The notes below the pieces were generated by a model. It had not been told where the DNA came from, made no database searches, and was given only the letters and a program-made list of their open reading frames with translations. The position numbers and the translations under genes were made by a program. A stretch of 64,000 nt of DNA from Methylobacterium isbiliense (lineage in GTDB: Bacteria > Pseudomonadota > Alphaproteobacteria > Rhizobiales > Beijerinckiaceae). The stretch covers positions 1-64,000 of the forward strand of contig NZ_BPQQ01000047.1 in NCBI RefSeq assembly GCF_022179325.1, in the 5' to 3' direction. Below, one piece after another: positions 27,519-35,665 of this stretch; the first letter of the stretch is position 1; each line of letters starts with the position of its first letter.

Positions 27519-27946
27519 ACCCGGCCCCAAGAAACCCCTGACCTTGGCCGTATGCAGACCACATCGACCACCGCTCGGACAACCGCTTTTCTGATCGCCC
27601 GTGCGATTGGCAGTCGAAGTTGCTCGGGCGCAACGCGCCGGCCGGCAGCCTGGCAATCGGAACGGCGCCGCAGGACAGATGACCATGCGCGATTCGCTGG
27701 CAGAATTCTTAATTTTGTCGTCAGGACGAACCGCGCGGACTGACAGGCGGCGCAGACTGTCCTGCCGCCTGCTTGGCAGCACGGTGCGCGACCTGAGGAC
27801 TGCGCCGGCGGGGCGCCCGCACGGCAGCGCCGTCAAAAAGATGCCGCCCGCCCGTGGCATTTGGGCTTTCGCGCTGACGCAAGCTTGCATAGACGATGCG
27901 GCTGACGTCATCCTGCCCTACGGCCCGCTGAGGATCACTCCTCAAG
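27519..27946. other. Divergent intergenic region, autotransporter / cyclase-FHA
   Basis: This 428-bp gap has no supported gene. It contains a comparatively AT-rich segment around 27700-27720 (GAATTCTTAATTTTG) that could hold promoters for either side, and the hairpin listed separately at its right end. Confidence 0.4.
27929..27944 (+). promoter_or_regulatory. Hairpin TGAGGA-N4-TCCTCA covering the likely ribosome-binding site
   Basis: A perfect 6-bp inverted repeat lies 2 bp before the cyclase ATG. Its left arm contains the only AGGA near the start codon, so folding of the mRNA would hide the ribosome-binding site. It could equally be an operator. Confidence 0.35.
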
Positions 27947-28870
27947 ATGAGCATCAACGAACCCTGCTCGATCGGTGTTCTCTTCTGCGACGTCGCCGGG
28001 AGCACGCGCCTGTACCGCGACCTGGGGGATGACGCCGCGCTGCGCGTGGTCGACCGCTGCCTCGGCGTCGCGGCCGATGTCGTCCAGAGCAAGGGCGGCC
28101 GGCTGGTCAAGACCATCGGCGACGAGTTCATGGCGGTGTTCGAGGATGTCTGCGCCATGTGCGATGCCGCCGTGGCGGTGCAGCGGCGCTTCGAGGACGA
28201 GGGCGTCGGCCATGTCGGCGACCACCGCCTGCAGCTGCGGATCGGCTTCCATCACGGCCCGGTGGTGCGGGCGAACGACGATTACTTCGGCACCACGGTG
28301 AACATGGCGGCCCGCATGGTGGCGCTCGCCAAGGGCGGCCAGATCATCACCACGGGCGAACTCGCCGACGGCCTGCCGCCGCTCCAGCGCGCCGCGACCC
28401 GCGCGCTCGTCGGCGTCTACGTCAAGGGCGCCGGCGACGACGTGCGGGTGGCGGAGGTGCTCTGGCACGTCGCCGCCAACCAGACGACGGTGTTCTCCCT
28501 CCTGCCGGCCGCCGAGCCGCGCCCCCCCGCCGGCAGCGGGCTGCGGCTCACCTACCGGGACAAGCGCTGGCTGTTCGACGAGAGCCGCCAGGCGGTGACG
28601 CTGGGCCGGGACGCGGCGAGCGACATCGTGGTGGACAACGACTACGTCTCGCGCCGCCACGCCACCATCGAACGGCGCGGCGACAAGTGGGTGCTGATCG
28701 ACCACAGCACGAACGGGACCTACGTGACGCTGTTCGGTGCCGAGGAATTCTGCATGCGCCGCGAGGAGCTGGTGTTGCGCGACGTCGGCACCCTCGGCAT
28801 CGGCCGCTCGATCGGCCTCGACCGGGCGAACGGCCTTGACTTCGCGCTCACCATCGGCGGGCCGGAGTGA
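27947..28870 (+). CDS. Class III adenylate/guanylate cyclase fused to an FHA domain
   Basis: 307 residues, no membrane segment. The cyclase domain (about 8-175) has both metal-binding aspartates (D15 in LFCDVAGST; D59 in KTIGDEFMAVF) and the transition-state pair N119 and R123 (TTVNMAARM), so it should be active. After a short linker the FHA domain (about 200-300) keeps the phosphothreonine-binding residues: G220-R221, S235-x-R237-H238 and N256-G257. The design implies a cyclase recruited or controlled by Thr phosphorylation. The Ser/Thr kinase and phosphatase 5 kb to the left are the natural partners. It converges with the caspase gene across a bidirectional terminator. Confidence 0.92.
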   Translation: MSINEPCSIGVLFCDVAGSTRLYRDLGDDAALRVVDRCLGVAADVVQSKGGRLVKTIGDEFMAVFEDVCAMCDAAVAVQRRFEDEGVGHVGDHRLQLRIGFHHGPVVRANDDYFGTTVNMAARMVALAKGGQIITTGELADGLPPLQRAATRALVGVYVKGAGDDVRVAEVLWHVAANQTTVFSLLPAAEPRPPAGSGLRLTYRDKRWLFDESRQAVTLGRDAASDIVVDNDYVSRRHATIERRGDKWVLIDHSTNGTYVTLFGAEEFCMRREELVLRDVGTLGIGRSIGLDRANGLDFALTIGGPE

Positions 28871-28997
28871 GGCCGGAAGGCGCGGGACATCCGCCCCGGC
28901 CCGATCCGCGTTTGCGCGCCCGATCGCTGGCGTGAGCCCGACGGGCCACGTCGCCACCGCCTCGCGGTGCCCCCGAAGCGAAGCCACCCGTGAACGA

Positions 28998-29029
28998 CAG
29001 CGGCGCCGGACGGGTGTCCGGCGCCGCTG
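28998..29029. terminator. Bidirectional terminator between cyclase-FHA and caspase genes
   Basis: CAGCGGCGCCGGA and TCCGGCGCCGCTG form a perfect 13-bp stem with a 6-nt loop between two convergent genes. The plus-strand tail is CGTTTCAATC and the minus-strand tail is TGTCGTTC, so it could serve both sides, though both U-tracts are weak. Confidence 0.75.
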
Positions 29030-29079
29030 CGTTTCAATCGGATCGTCGCCGGTTCGACGGCGACGTCGGGGGACGATGC

Positions 29080-31140
29080 TCAGGGCATCCGGCTCATCAT
29101 CCGGGACGCGCCGATCTCGGCCGGGGTGAAGCTCGGGGCCGCGGCGGCCCGCGCCGGGGCCGGCGCGGCGCGCGGGGCGCGGGCGAGGGCCGGAACCGGC
29201 GTGCGGGCGCGGATCGGCTCGACCACCTTCACCTTCGGCTTGACCGGGCGCTCGACCTCGACCGGGCGGGCCGCCTGCTTCACCGGACGCTCGACCTCGA
29301 CCGGACGGGCGGCGTGCTTCGCCGGGCGCGGGGTCTCCTTGACGGTGGCACGGGCGGGCTTGGGCTCCGGCTCGGGCAGCACGGCGGTCTTGGGACGCTT
29401 GGTCTCCTCGGCGGCCGGCTTCTTGGTGGTCTCGGCCGGCAGCGTGGCCTGGAGCGGACGGTGCTGCGGGCGGCACTCGTCACCGTCGAGGCTCATGCCG
29501 GGCGGGCAGGTGATGCGCACGCAGATCTCGCCGCGGGGCTGGGTGCCGGTCGGGCAGCTGATCGGGCAGATGCGGCCGCTATAGCCGTTGAGCGTCTCCA
29601 GCACGCCCTGGTCGGGCATCGTCGAGACGATCCGCACCGCGCGGGTCTTCGAGGCGTCGGTCCGCGTCGGATCGGTGCTCTGCGAGAAGCGGTAGAACCG
29701 CTCCAGCGCATCCATCGACTGGCGGCCCCAGGCCGATTCGGGCTGCTCGGTGTAGCAGCCGAGATCCACCAGGCGCTGCTGCACCGAACGGACCACCGCC
29801 TCGTCAGCGGTCGCCGGAGAAGCCTCCTTGGCGGCCGGCGCCTCCTCGCGGATCGACAGGGCCGCGTAGGCGGTCTGGGGTGCGTCGGCCGGCTTGGCGG
29901 GCTCGACGAGCCGGGACGGCTCGGCCGCGGTGGGCACCGCGAGGGCCGCCACCGTCTCGCGCTTGGCCTGCTCCTCGCGGCGCTTGGCCTCGTCGGCGAG
30001 CATCTGCACCCGGGCGGCGGCGATGCGGGCCTGCTCGGCGTCGCGGCCGGCCTGCTCCTGACGCGCCTGCTCCTCGCGGGCCTTGCGGGCGAGATCGGCG
30101 AGCCGGTCCTCCTCCTGGCGCCGGGCCTTCTGCACCTCCTGCTGGGCGGCCTGCTGGGCCTCCACCGGCCGCGCCAGGGCGAGGCGGTCGGGCTGGGCGC
30201 GCGGCCCGTCGCGCTCGCCGTCGGCCTGCGCCACGAAGCCGGCCCGGGCCTGCCCCTCGATCATCCGGATGCGGCTCAGCGCGTCCTCGACCAGGAAGCT
30301 GCGGGGATACTTCTCCACGAAGCGGCGCAGGTCGGCGAGCTGGGTCGTGCCGCGCAGCCGCCCCCAGGCCTGCATGTCGGTCTCGTCGCGGTTGATGAAG
30401 ACCTCGCCCGGATAGGAGCGGGTGACCTCCGGGAGCTGGCGCCCGTCGGTGACGCTGGCCACCGCCTTGGCGACGTGCTGGAAGACCTGCCCGATCTCGA
30501 GGCCGGGCTCCTGCATCGCCTTGAGCAGGGCCTCCGCGTAGAAGCTGTTGCGGCCGTTGCCGTCGAAGGCGACGTGGTTGGCCTGCGTCGCGTAGGCCAT
30601 GATCAGGCCCTTGCGGCCGACCACGCTCGCGAGACCGGGGCCGCCGTAGCTCTCGCGCTTGCCGGCATCCTTCAGCGGCAGGTCGCGGCAGGCATCCAGG
30701 ATCAGGATGCGCGCGCCCCGGGCGTTGTCGAGGGCGCCGATGACGCTCTCGACCGCGATCGTCTCGAACGGCACGTCGAACCCGTCGCGCAGCAGCGCGT
30801 CGGTCGGCACGAGGTAGTTCTGGTTCTGGTACTGCAGGCCGTGGCCCGCGTAGTAGACCAGCGCGGTATCGGCATCGAGCGACAGCCGCGAGAACTGGGC
30901 CAGCTTGCGGTCCATGTCGCGGCGGGAGAGGTCGCGGCCGTCGAGAACCTCGAACCCGACCCGCCGCAGCACGGTCGCGATGTCCTCCGCATCGTTGCCG
31001 GGATTGCTCAGCCGGCCGAAATGGTCATAGGCGGCATTGCCGATGACGAGGGCGACGCGTCTGTCCGCCGGGGCCGAGACGGCCGCGGTTGCCCAGAGGG
31101 CGAGGAGGAGCGTGAGCAGGTTTTGCAGCGACCGTTTCAT
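29080..31140 (-). CDS. Exported caspase-like (peptidase C14) protein with coiled coil and PG-binding-like region
   Basis: 686 residues. A signal peptide (1-23) leads to a caspase p20 domain with an intact dyad: H100 in LVYYAGHGLQ and C151 in LILDACRDLP. A helical repeat region follows, then a charged coiled coil (about 325-397, rich in QEEARRAE). A segment resembling a peptidoglycan-binding repeat (about 449-485, VQQRLVDLGCYTEQPESAWG) comes next, then a Cys-rich patch (CPISCPTG...CVRITCPPGMSLDGDEC, about 525-556) and a Lys/Pro tail with two copies of AARPVEVERPVK. The last 18 residues, PSFTPAEIGASRMMSRMP, match the tails of the two small secreted proteins at 23.2-23.9 kb. It is likely an active periplasmic or surface caspase homologue (orthocaspase-type); its substrate is unknown. 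Confidence 0.9.
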   Translation of the reverse strand: MKRSLQNLLTLLLALWATAAVSAPADRRVALVIGNAAYDHFGRLSNPGNDAEDIATVLRRVGFEVLDGRDLSRRDMDRKLAQFSRLSLDADTALVYYAGHGLQYQNQNYLVPTDALLRDGFDVPFETIAVESVIGALDNARGARILILDACRDLPLKDAGKRESYGGPGLASVVGRKGLIMAYATQANHVAFDGNGRNSFYAEALLKAMQEPGLEIGQVFQHVAKAVASVTDGRQLPEVTRSYPGEVFINRDETDMQAWGRLRGTTQLADLRRFVEKYPRSFLVEDALSRIRMIEGQARAGFVAQADGERDGPRAQPDRLALARPVEAQQAAQQEVQKARRQEEDRLADLARKAREEQARQEQAGRDAEQARIAAARVQMLADEAKRREEQAKRETVAALAVPTAAEPSRLVEPAKPADAPQTAYAALSIREEAPAAKEASPATADEAVVRSVQQRLVDLGCYTEQPESAWGRQSMDALERFYRFSQSTDPTRTDASKTRAVRIVSTMPDQGVLETLNGYSGRICPISCPTGTQPRGEICVRITCPPGMSLDGDECRPQHRPLQATLPAETTKKPAAEETKRPKTAVLPEPEPKPARATVKETPRPAKHAARPVEVERPVKQAARPVEVERPVKPKVKVVEPIRARTPVPALARAPRAAPAPARAAAAPSFTPAEIGASRMMSRMP

Positions 31141-31504
31141 GCTCCAAACTTACACGCCGGGTCCCCGGCCGAGCAAGTGCTCGGACGCACATCCGACCGC
31201 CTCTCGACCTGATTTTCAGGTGCAGACATCTCGACAGACCTGTCCCCCAGAGATGAGGCCGCGTCGGTGATCTGCCTGATTCGAAGTCGAGCCGCACGGG
31301 CGTCTCTGCGTCGTCGGCCGCGCGCGATCCGAGCGCGCACGACGCGGCGGCCGACGCCGCGGCCCGTTGGGTGACGGCGAGCCGCCGTCCGCGCCGGGTC
31401 CCGGCCGGTCGTCGGCACTACGTCCGGTCCCTGGGCCGGCCGATTGATTCCGCTGCGACTTTGCGGTCTTGTCCGTGGCAGCGGCGGACGTTCGCGAGGA
31501 CCGG
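31141..31504. other. Divergent intergenic region, caspase / AsmA-like gene
   Basis: 364 bp with no supported gene. ACCTGA-TTT-TCAGGT (31207-31221) is a small perfect hairpin about 67 bp upstream of the caspase start and could be an operator. No promoter could be placed. Confidence 0.4.
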
Positions 31505-33250
31505 ATGAAGCTGCGCGTTGTCTTCCTTCTGCTTCTGGCCGGGAGCGTGGCGGCCGCCGGCGCGGCGGTGGCCACGAGTTCGGCCCGGATCGCGCGGGCC
31601 GTCGAGGAGCGGCTGGAGGCCGAGACCGGGCGCCCCTGGACGGTGGCGGGCGGGGCGAGCCTCACCCTCTGGCCGAGCTTCGCGGTCGTGGTCCGGGACG
31701 TCGGCACGCGCACCGCCTTCGCGGACGGCAGCGAGGCGCGTCTCGACATCGCGGCGCTGCGGGCGACCGGGGCGCCCCTCGACCTCCTGGCCGGACGCGG
31801 CGTGCGGGAGGTCGAGGTGGAGCGGCCGCGCCTGCGCTGGCCGGCCGAGTGGTGGCGCGTCGCCGACCCGCCGGCCCGAGGGCAGGACGCCGCCCGTCCG
31901 GCCCCGGGGCCGCGTCCGGACCTGATCCGGATCACGGACGGCTCCCTCGCCCTGGTCGAAGGCGATGCGGTGGTCGCCTCGGTGGAGGCGGTGTCGGCCG
32001 AGGCCCGGGCCGAGGCGGGCGGCTTTGCCGTGACGGCGCGCGGCCGGCCCGGCGGCGCGACCTGCGAGGTCGCGGCGGCGCCCGGCGGCGCGGCGGGGCC
32101 GGTCCCGCTCGACTTCACCTGCCGCCTGCCCCAGTTCTCCGCGCCGCTGACCGGCCGTGCGGATGCGGGCGTGCAGGGGGCCGAACTCACGCTCTCGCGC
32201 CTCACCGGCAGCCTCGGGACGTCGCGCTTCGCCGGGGCGGCGGTCGTCGACCTCACCGCCAAGCCCTTCGTGCGACTGGATCTCGGCTTCGAGCAGCTCG
32301 ACCTGCCGCCCCTGCGCATGGAGGCCGGCGCGGACGACCTCACGCTGCTGCGCAGCTTCGACGGGAGGGCCAAGCTCAGGGCCGGCGCGCTGCGGGCCGC
32401 GGGCCTCTCGGCCAACGACGTCATGGTCGAGGCCAAGCTCACCGGGGGCACGGTCGAGGCGAGTCTCGCGCCCACCGCCCTCCACGGCGGCCAGATCCGC
32501 GCCACCCTCACCTCGGCGCTGGCCGCCCCCGGACCCGCGCCCTCCCGCCACGCCCTGCGGCTCGACCTCACCCAGGCGCGCAGCCTGCCGCTCCTCACCG
32601 CCATGGCCGGGTTCGGGCTCCTCGACGGCACCGCGGGGGCGAGCCTCGACCTCAAGGCCACGGGCGCGACGACGGCCGAGATCGCGCGCTCCCTCGCGGG
32701 CGAGGCCGTGGTCACCCTCGAGAACGGGCGCCTCAACGGGATCGACATCCCGGGGGTTGTGCAGTCGATCGCCTCGCAGATCTCCGCCGACCCGCGCCTG
32801 CGCGCCTCCGACGCCACCGCCTTCGACCGCATCACCGCGCGCCTGCGCATCGCGGACGGTCAAGCGACCACCCAGGACATCGCGCTCGCCGGCCCACTCG
32901 TGACGGCGCGTGGCGCCGGCACCATCGACCTCGCTTCCCGCTCGATCGCCCTGAGGATCGAGCCGAAGCTGACCCGCAGCGCCGCCCGTGCCCTGCCCAA
33001 GCTCCTCGACATCAGCCTCCCGGTCCTGATCACCGGGAGCTGGGATGCGCCGCAGGTGAGCGTCGATCTCGGCGGGGTGCTGAGCGGCCAGAACCTGTCG
33101 GGCCTCGGCGCGCTCGGGTCGAGCCTGCTGGAGGGGGGTGAGGCCAACCCGCTCGGAGGCATGCTCGACCAGATCTTCCCCGGTGCGGGGCGCGCCCGCG
33201 CGCCCGCGCCGGGCCGGACGGGTCCGCGCCGGAATGCCGCTCCGCCGTGA
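31505..33250 (+). CDS. AsmA-family envelope protein
   Basis: 581 residues from the ATG at 31505, preceded by GAGGACCGG. One N-terminal membrane anchor (LRVVFLLLLAGSVAAAGAAVA) is followed by the typical AsmA start (IARAVEERLEAETGRPWTVAGGASLTLWP). A long beta-rich periplasmic part ends with the AsmA C-terminal region (GFGLLDGTAGASLDLKATG, ENGRLNGIDIPGVVQSI, DRITARLRIADG). Members of this family bridge the periplasm and are implicated in phospholipid transport to the outer membrane. The downstream adaptor gene starts close behind and may be co-transcribed. Confidence 0.85.
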   Translation: MKLRVVFLLLLAGSVAAAGAAVATSSARIARAVEERLEAETGRPWTVAGGASLTLWPSFAVVVRDVGTRTAFADGSEARLDIAALRATGAPLDLLAGRGVREVEVERPRLRWPAEWWRVADPPARGQDAARPAPGPRPDLIRITDGSLALVEGDAVVASVEAVSAEARAEAGGFAVTARGRPGGATCEVAAAPGGAAGPVPLDFTCRLPQFSAPLTGRADAGVQGAELTLSRLTGSLGTSRFAGAAVVDLTAKPFVRLDLGFEQLDLPPLRMEAGADDLTLLRSFDGRAKLRAGALRAAGLSANDVMVEAKLTGGTVEASLAPTALHGGQIRATLTSALAAPGPAPSRHALRLDLTQARSLPLLTAMAGFGLLDGTAGASLDLKATGATTAEIARSLAGEAVVTLENGRLNGIDIPGVVQSIASQISADPRLRASDATAFDRITARLRIADGQATTQDIALAGPLVTARGAGTIDLASRSIALRIEPKLTRSAARALPKLLDISLPVLITGSWDAPQVSVDLGGVLSGQNLSGLGALGSSLLEGGEANPLGGMLDQIFPGAGRARAPAPGRTGPRRNAAPP

Positions 33251-33375
33251 GGCGCACCGCCCTGACGCGGCCGCGGAATCGTGCTGTATTAGGCTTGGCA
33301 GCGCCACCATCGCAGGCTCACGCCGGTGCCGGCGGGGTCTGGTTCCGCGCCACCGCCACCTTCGGAGCCCCGTCC

Positions 33376-34311
33376 GTGCCGCGTCCCCCCCGTCCAGCCC
33401 CGGCCCGCCCCGCGCTCCTGCGCCGCCTCGCCTGCGCGGCAGGAGCGAGCCTCGGGGTGAGTCTTCTGGCCCCCGGGCCGGCGGGCGCCGAGACGGCGGG
33501 CGGCCAGAGCGCAGGCCTCGCCGTCAGCGTGGCGGCCTCGAAGCGGCGCTGCTTCGACGACCGCATCGACGTCACCGGCGTGCTCACGGCCCGGCAGGAG
33601 GTGCAGCTGCGGCCCGACCGCGACGGCCTGCGGGTGGCCCAGGTGCTCGCCAAGCCCCTCGACGAGGTGCGGGCCAACCAGGTTCTCGCCCAGCTCGTGC
33701 CCGACGACGCGCAGGCGGGCACCACCCAGGTCGCCATCCGGGCGCCGGTCGCCGGGGTGATCGGCCGCAGCACCGCGGCGGCCGGCTCGCCCGCGCCCAC
33801 GCGGGCGGACCCGCTGTTCACCATCATCGCGCAGGGCGAACTCGAACTCGCCGCCGACGCGCCGATCGCCTCGCTCGGCAAGATCGCACCCGGTCAGAGC
33901 GTCACGGTGAAGCCCATCGGGCTCGGCAGCCTCCCGGCCCGGGTGCGGCTCGTAGCACCCGCGGCGGATGCGGCCAGCCAGCTCGGCCACGTGCGCATCC
34001 TGCTCTCCCAGGTCGGCGAGGCGCGGCTCGGCACCTTTGCCCGCGGCACCATCTCGGTGGGCGAGAGCTGCGGCATCGCCGTCCCGTTCTCCTCCCTGGT
34101 GAGCGGGCCGGACGGCACCACGGTCTACGTCGCCACCAACAACCACATCGAGGCCCGCCCGGTGACGATCGGCCTGTTCTCGGAGAACGAGGTGGAGATC
34201 CGCACCGGCCTCTCGGAGAGCGACCTCGTGGTGGTGCGCGCTGCCCCCTTCCTGCGGGAGGGCGATCTCGTCCGCCCGATCCCGGTCGCCGACACGCGGT
34301 CGACCGAGTGA
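33376..34311 (+). CDS. Orphan RND-type periplasmic adaptor, paralogue of the 16.8-kb adaptor
   Basis: The frame is open from a GTG at 33247 that overlaps the AsmA stop, but the GTG at 33376 with CGGAG upstream gives a normal signal peptide (ALLRRLACAAGASLGVSLLAPGPAGA) and is preferred (311 aa). It has the same order as the adaptor at 16.8-17.7 kb: lipoyl-like halves (VAIRAPVAGVIGRSTAAAG), a barrel domain, and the segment NEVEIRTGLSESDLVVV. The mature protein shares the same two cysteines (KRRCFDD and ESCGIAVP). No pump gene is adjacent, so it either serves the 13.6-kb pump or another transporter. Confidence 0.82.
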   Translation: MPRPPRPAPARPALLRRLACAAGASLGVSLLAPGPAGAETAGGQSAGLAVSVAASKRRCFDDRIDVTGVLTARQEVQLRPDRDGLRVAQVLAKPLDEVRANQVLAQLVPDDAQAGTTQVAIRAPVAGVIGRSTAAAGSPAPTRADPLFTIIAQGELELAADAPIASLGKIAPGQSVTVKPIGLGSLPARVRLVAPAADAASQLGHVRILLSQVGEARLGTFARGTISVGESCGIAVPFSSLVSGPDGTTVYVATNNHIEARPVTIGLFSENEVEIRTGLSESDLVVVRAAPFLREGDLVRPIPVADTRSTE

Positions 34312-34513
34312 GCCCGGGCGCCGGTGCGACGGCCCGTCGGACCTCCGGCGCATCGCGGCAGCCGGGAGGCACCCGGCTTGCCCCGGCCGCATCCGGCGCG
34401 GTGGAGGCTGAGCGCCCCGAATGACCAGTGGGGCCGCTAAGTATTTCTTGGCAAGTTGCCCATAGACTTCTCTGCTGCAGCTGCCGCGGGCCCCGCGGTC
34501 AGGAGTGTATCAG

Positions 34514-35563
34514 ATGCACGAGGGGACCATCGTCCTCGTCACCGACCGGCCGGACCGCAGCGCAGATCTCGCGGCGGCGCTGCGGCAGATCGGGACATGC
34601 GAGGTGGTAGGAACCGACGAGCGCTGGACCGGCGCCGGCGCACCGCTCGGGATCGTGTCGGACCTCACGCTCAGCCGGCCCGAGGCGGTGCAGTGCCTCA
34701 AGGCGCTGGAGTCCCGCTACCGGGGCCAGCCCCTCCCGGTGATCGGCCTGCTGCGCCGCGCCACCCCCGAGGCCCTGCGGCAGGCCAAGTCGCTCGGTGC
34801 CACCGTGTGCCTGCCGGCCTACGTGCCGCCCCAGACGGTCGCCACCGCCCTCGTCAACCAGATCGAGCATACCGGGCCGGTGTCGGAGCGGCTCGTCGTC
34901 CACGGCGTGGCGCGGGCCGGCGAAGCGCTCACCAGCCTGCTCGCGGACGCGCGCACCGGCAGCCCGATCCACATGGAGACCGTGGAGGCCGGTCTCGGCC
35001 CGATCCTGACCGCCGTGCAGGAGGGCGGCCTCGCGCGCTGGCTCGACACGGTCTGGACGCACGACGACGCCACCTACCAGCACTGCCTGCTGGTGGCGGG
35101 CTTGGGGGCGCAGTTCGCCCTGCATCTCGGCTTCCGGCGGGACGACCAGCACCGCTTCGTGCGCGCCGCCCTGGTCCACGATGTCGGCAAGGCGCGCATC
35201 CCGCTGCCGATCCTGAACAAGCCCGGCCGCCTCGACGCCGACGAGGCGGCGGTCATGCGCACCCACGCGGCCCTCGGCTACGACATCCTGCAGGCGGGCG
35301 GCGAGTGCGACGCCCTCACCCTCGACGCCGTCCGCCACCATCACGAGATGCTCGACGGGACCGGCTACCCGGACGGGCTGAGCGGGGCGGCGGTGAGCGA
35401 CACCGTGCGCCTCCTCACCATCTGCGACATCTACGCGGCCCTCACCGAGCGCCGCCCCTACAAGGCGCCGATGCCCCGCGCCGAGGCGATGGGCATCCTC
35501 CAGGGCATGGACGGCAAGCTCGAACCGCGCTTGGTGCAGTTGTTCGGGCAGGCGGTGACCTGA
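34514..35563 (+). CDS. HD-GYP domain protein with receiver-like N-terminus (c-di-GMP phosphodiesterase candidate)
   Basis: 349 residues. The ATG at 34514 is preferred over a GTG nine bases up because AGGAG is correctly spaced 8 bp before it. Residues 1-120 look like a receiver fold (TIVLVTDRPDRSADLAAALRQIG, then a hinge to ATVCLPAYVPPQTV), but a canonical phosphoacceptor site is not obvious. The catalytic domain has the HD pair in LVHDVGKARIP (about 222-232) and HHHEMLDGTGYPDG (about 275-288), the defining HD-GYP signature of enzymes that hydrolyse cyclic di-GMP. It stands alone between the adaptor and the MFS gene. Confidence 0.87.
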   Translation: MHEGTIVLVTDRPDRSADLAAALRQIGTCEVVGTDERWTGAGAPLGIVSDLTLSRPEAVQCLKALESRYRGQPLPVIGLLRRATPEALRQAKSLGATVCLPAYVPPQTVATALVNQIEHTGPVSERLVVHGVARAGEALTSLLADARTGSPIHMETVEAGLGPILTAVQEGGLARWLDTVWTHDDATYQHCLLVAGLGAQFALHLGFRRDDQHRFVRAALVHDVGKARIPLPILNKPGRLDADEAAVMRTHAALGYDILQAGGECDALTLDAVRHHHEMLDGTGYPDGLSGAAVSDTVRLLTICDIYAALTERRPYKAPMPRAEAMGILQGMDGKLEPRLVQLFGQAVT

Positions 35564-35665
35564 CGGCGCCGGGCTTCCGGCGATCCCGCCGACGCGGATG
35601 CGCCCGCTGCCGCGATGCTGTAGGTGCTGGCGCGGCGCCGATCCCCGGCGCGGGAGCGTGAGCCG

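Noticed and set aside
23982-27743. A 1253-codon plus-strand open frame opposite the autotransporter
   Set aside because: The repeated beta-helix coding of the autotransporter suppresses stops on the other strand. The translation is RGDA-rich and has no start signal or domain.
34440-34500. Sigma-54 promoter (TTGGCA...TTGCCC) before the HD-GYP gene
   Set aside because: The GG and GC elements are only 8 bp apart instead of the required 12.
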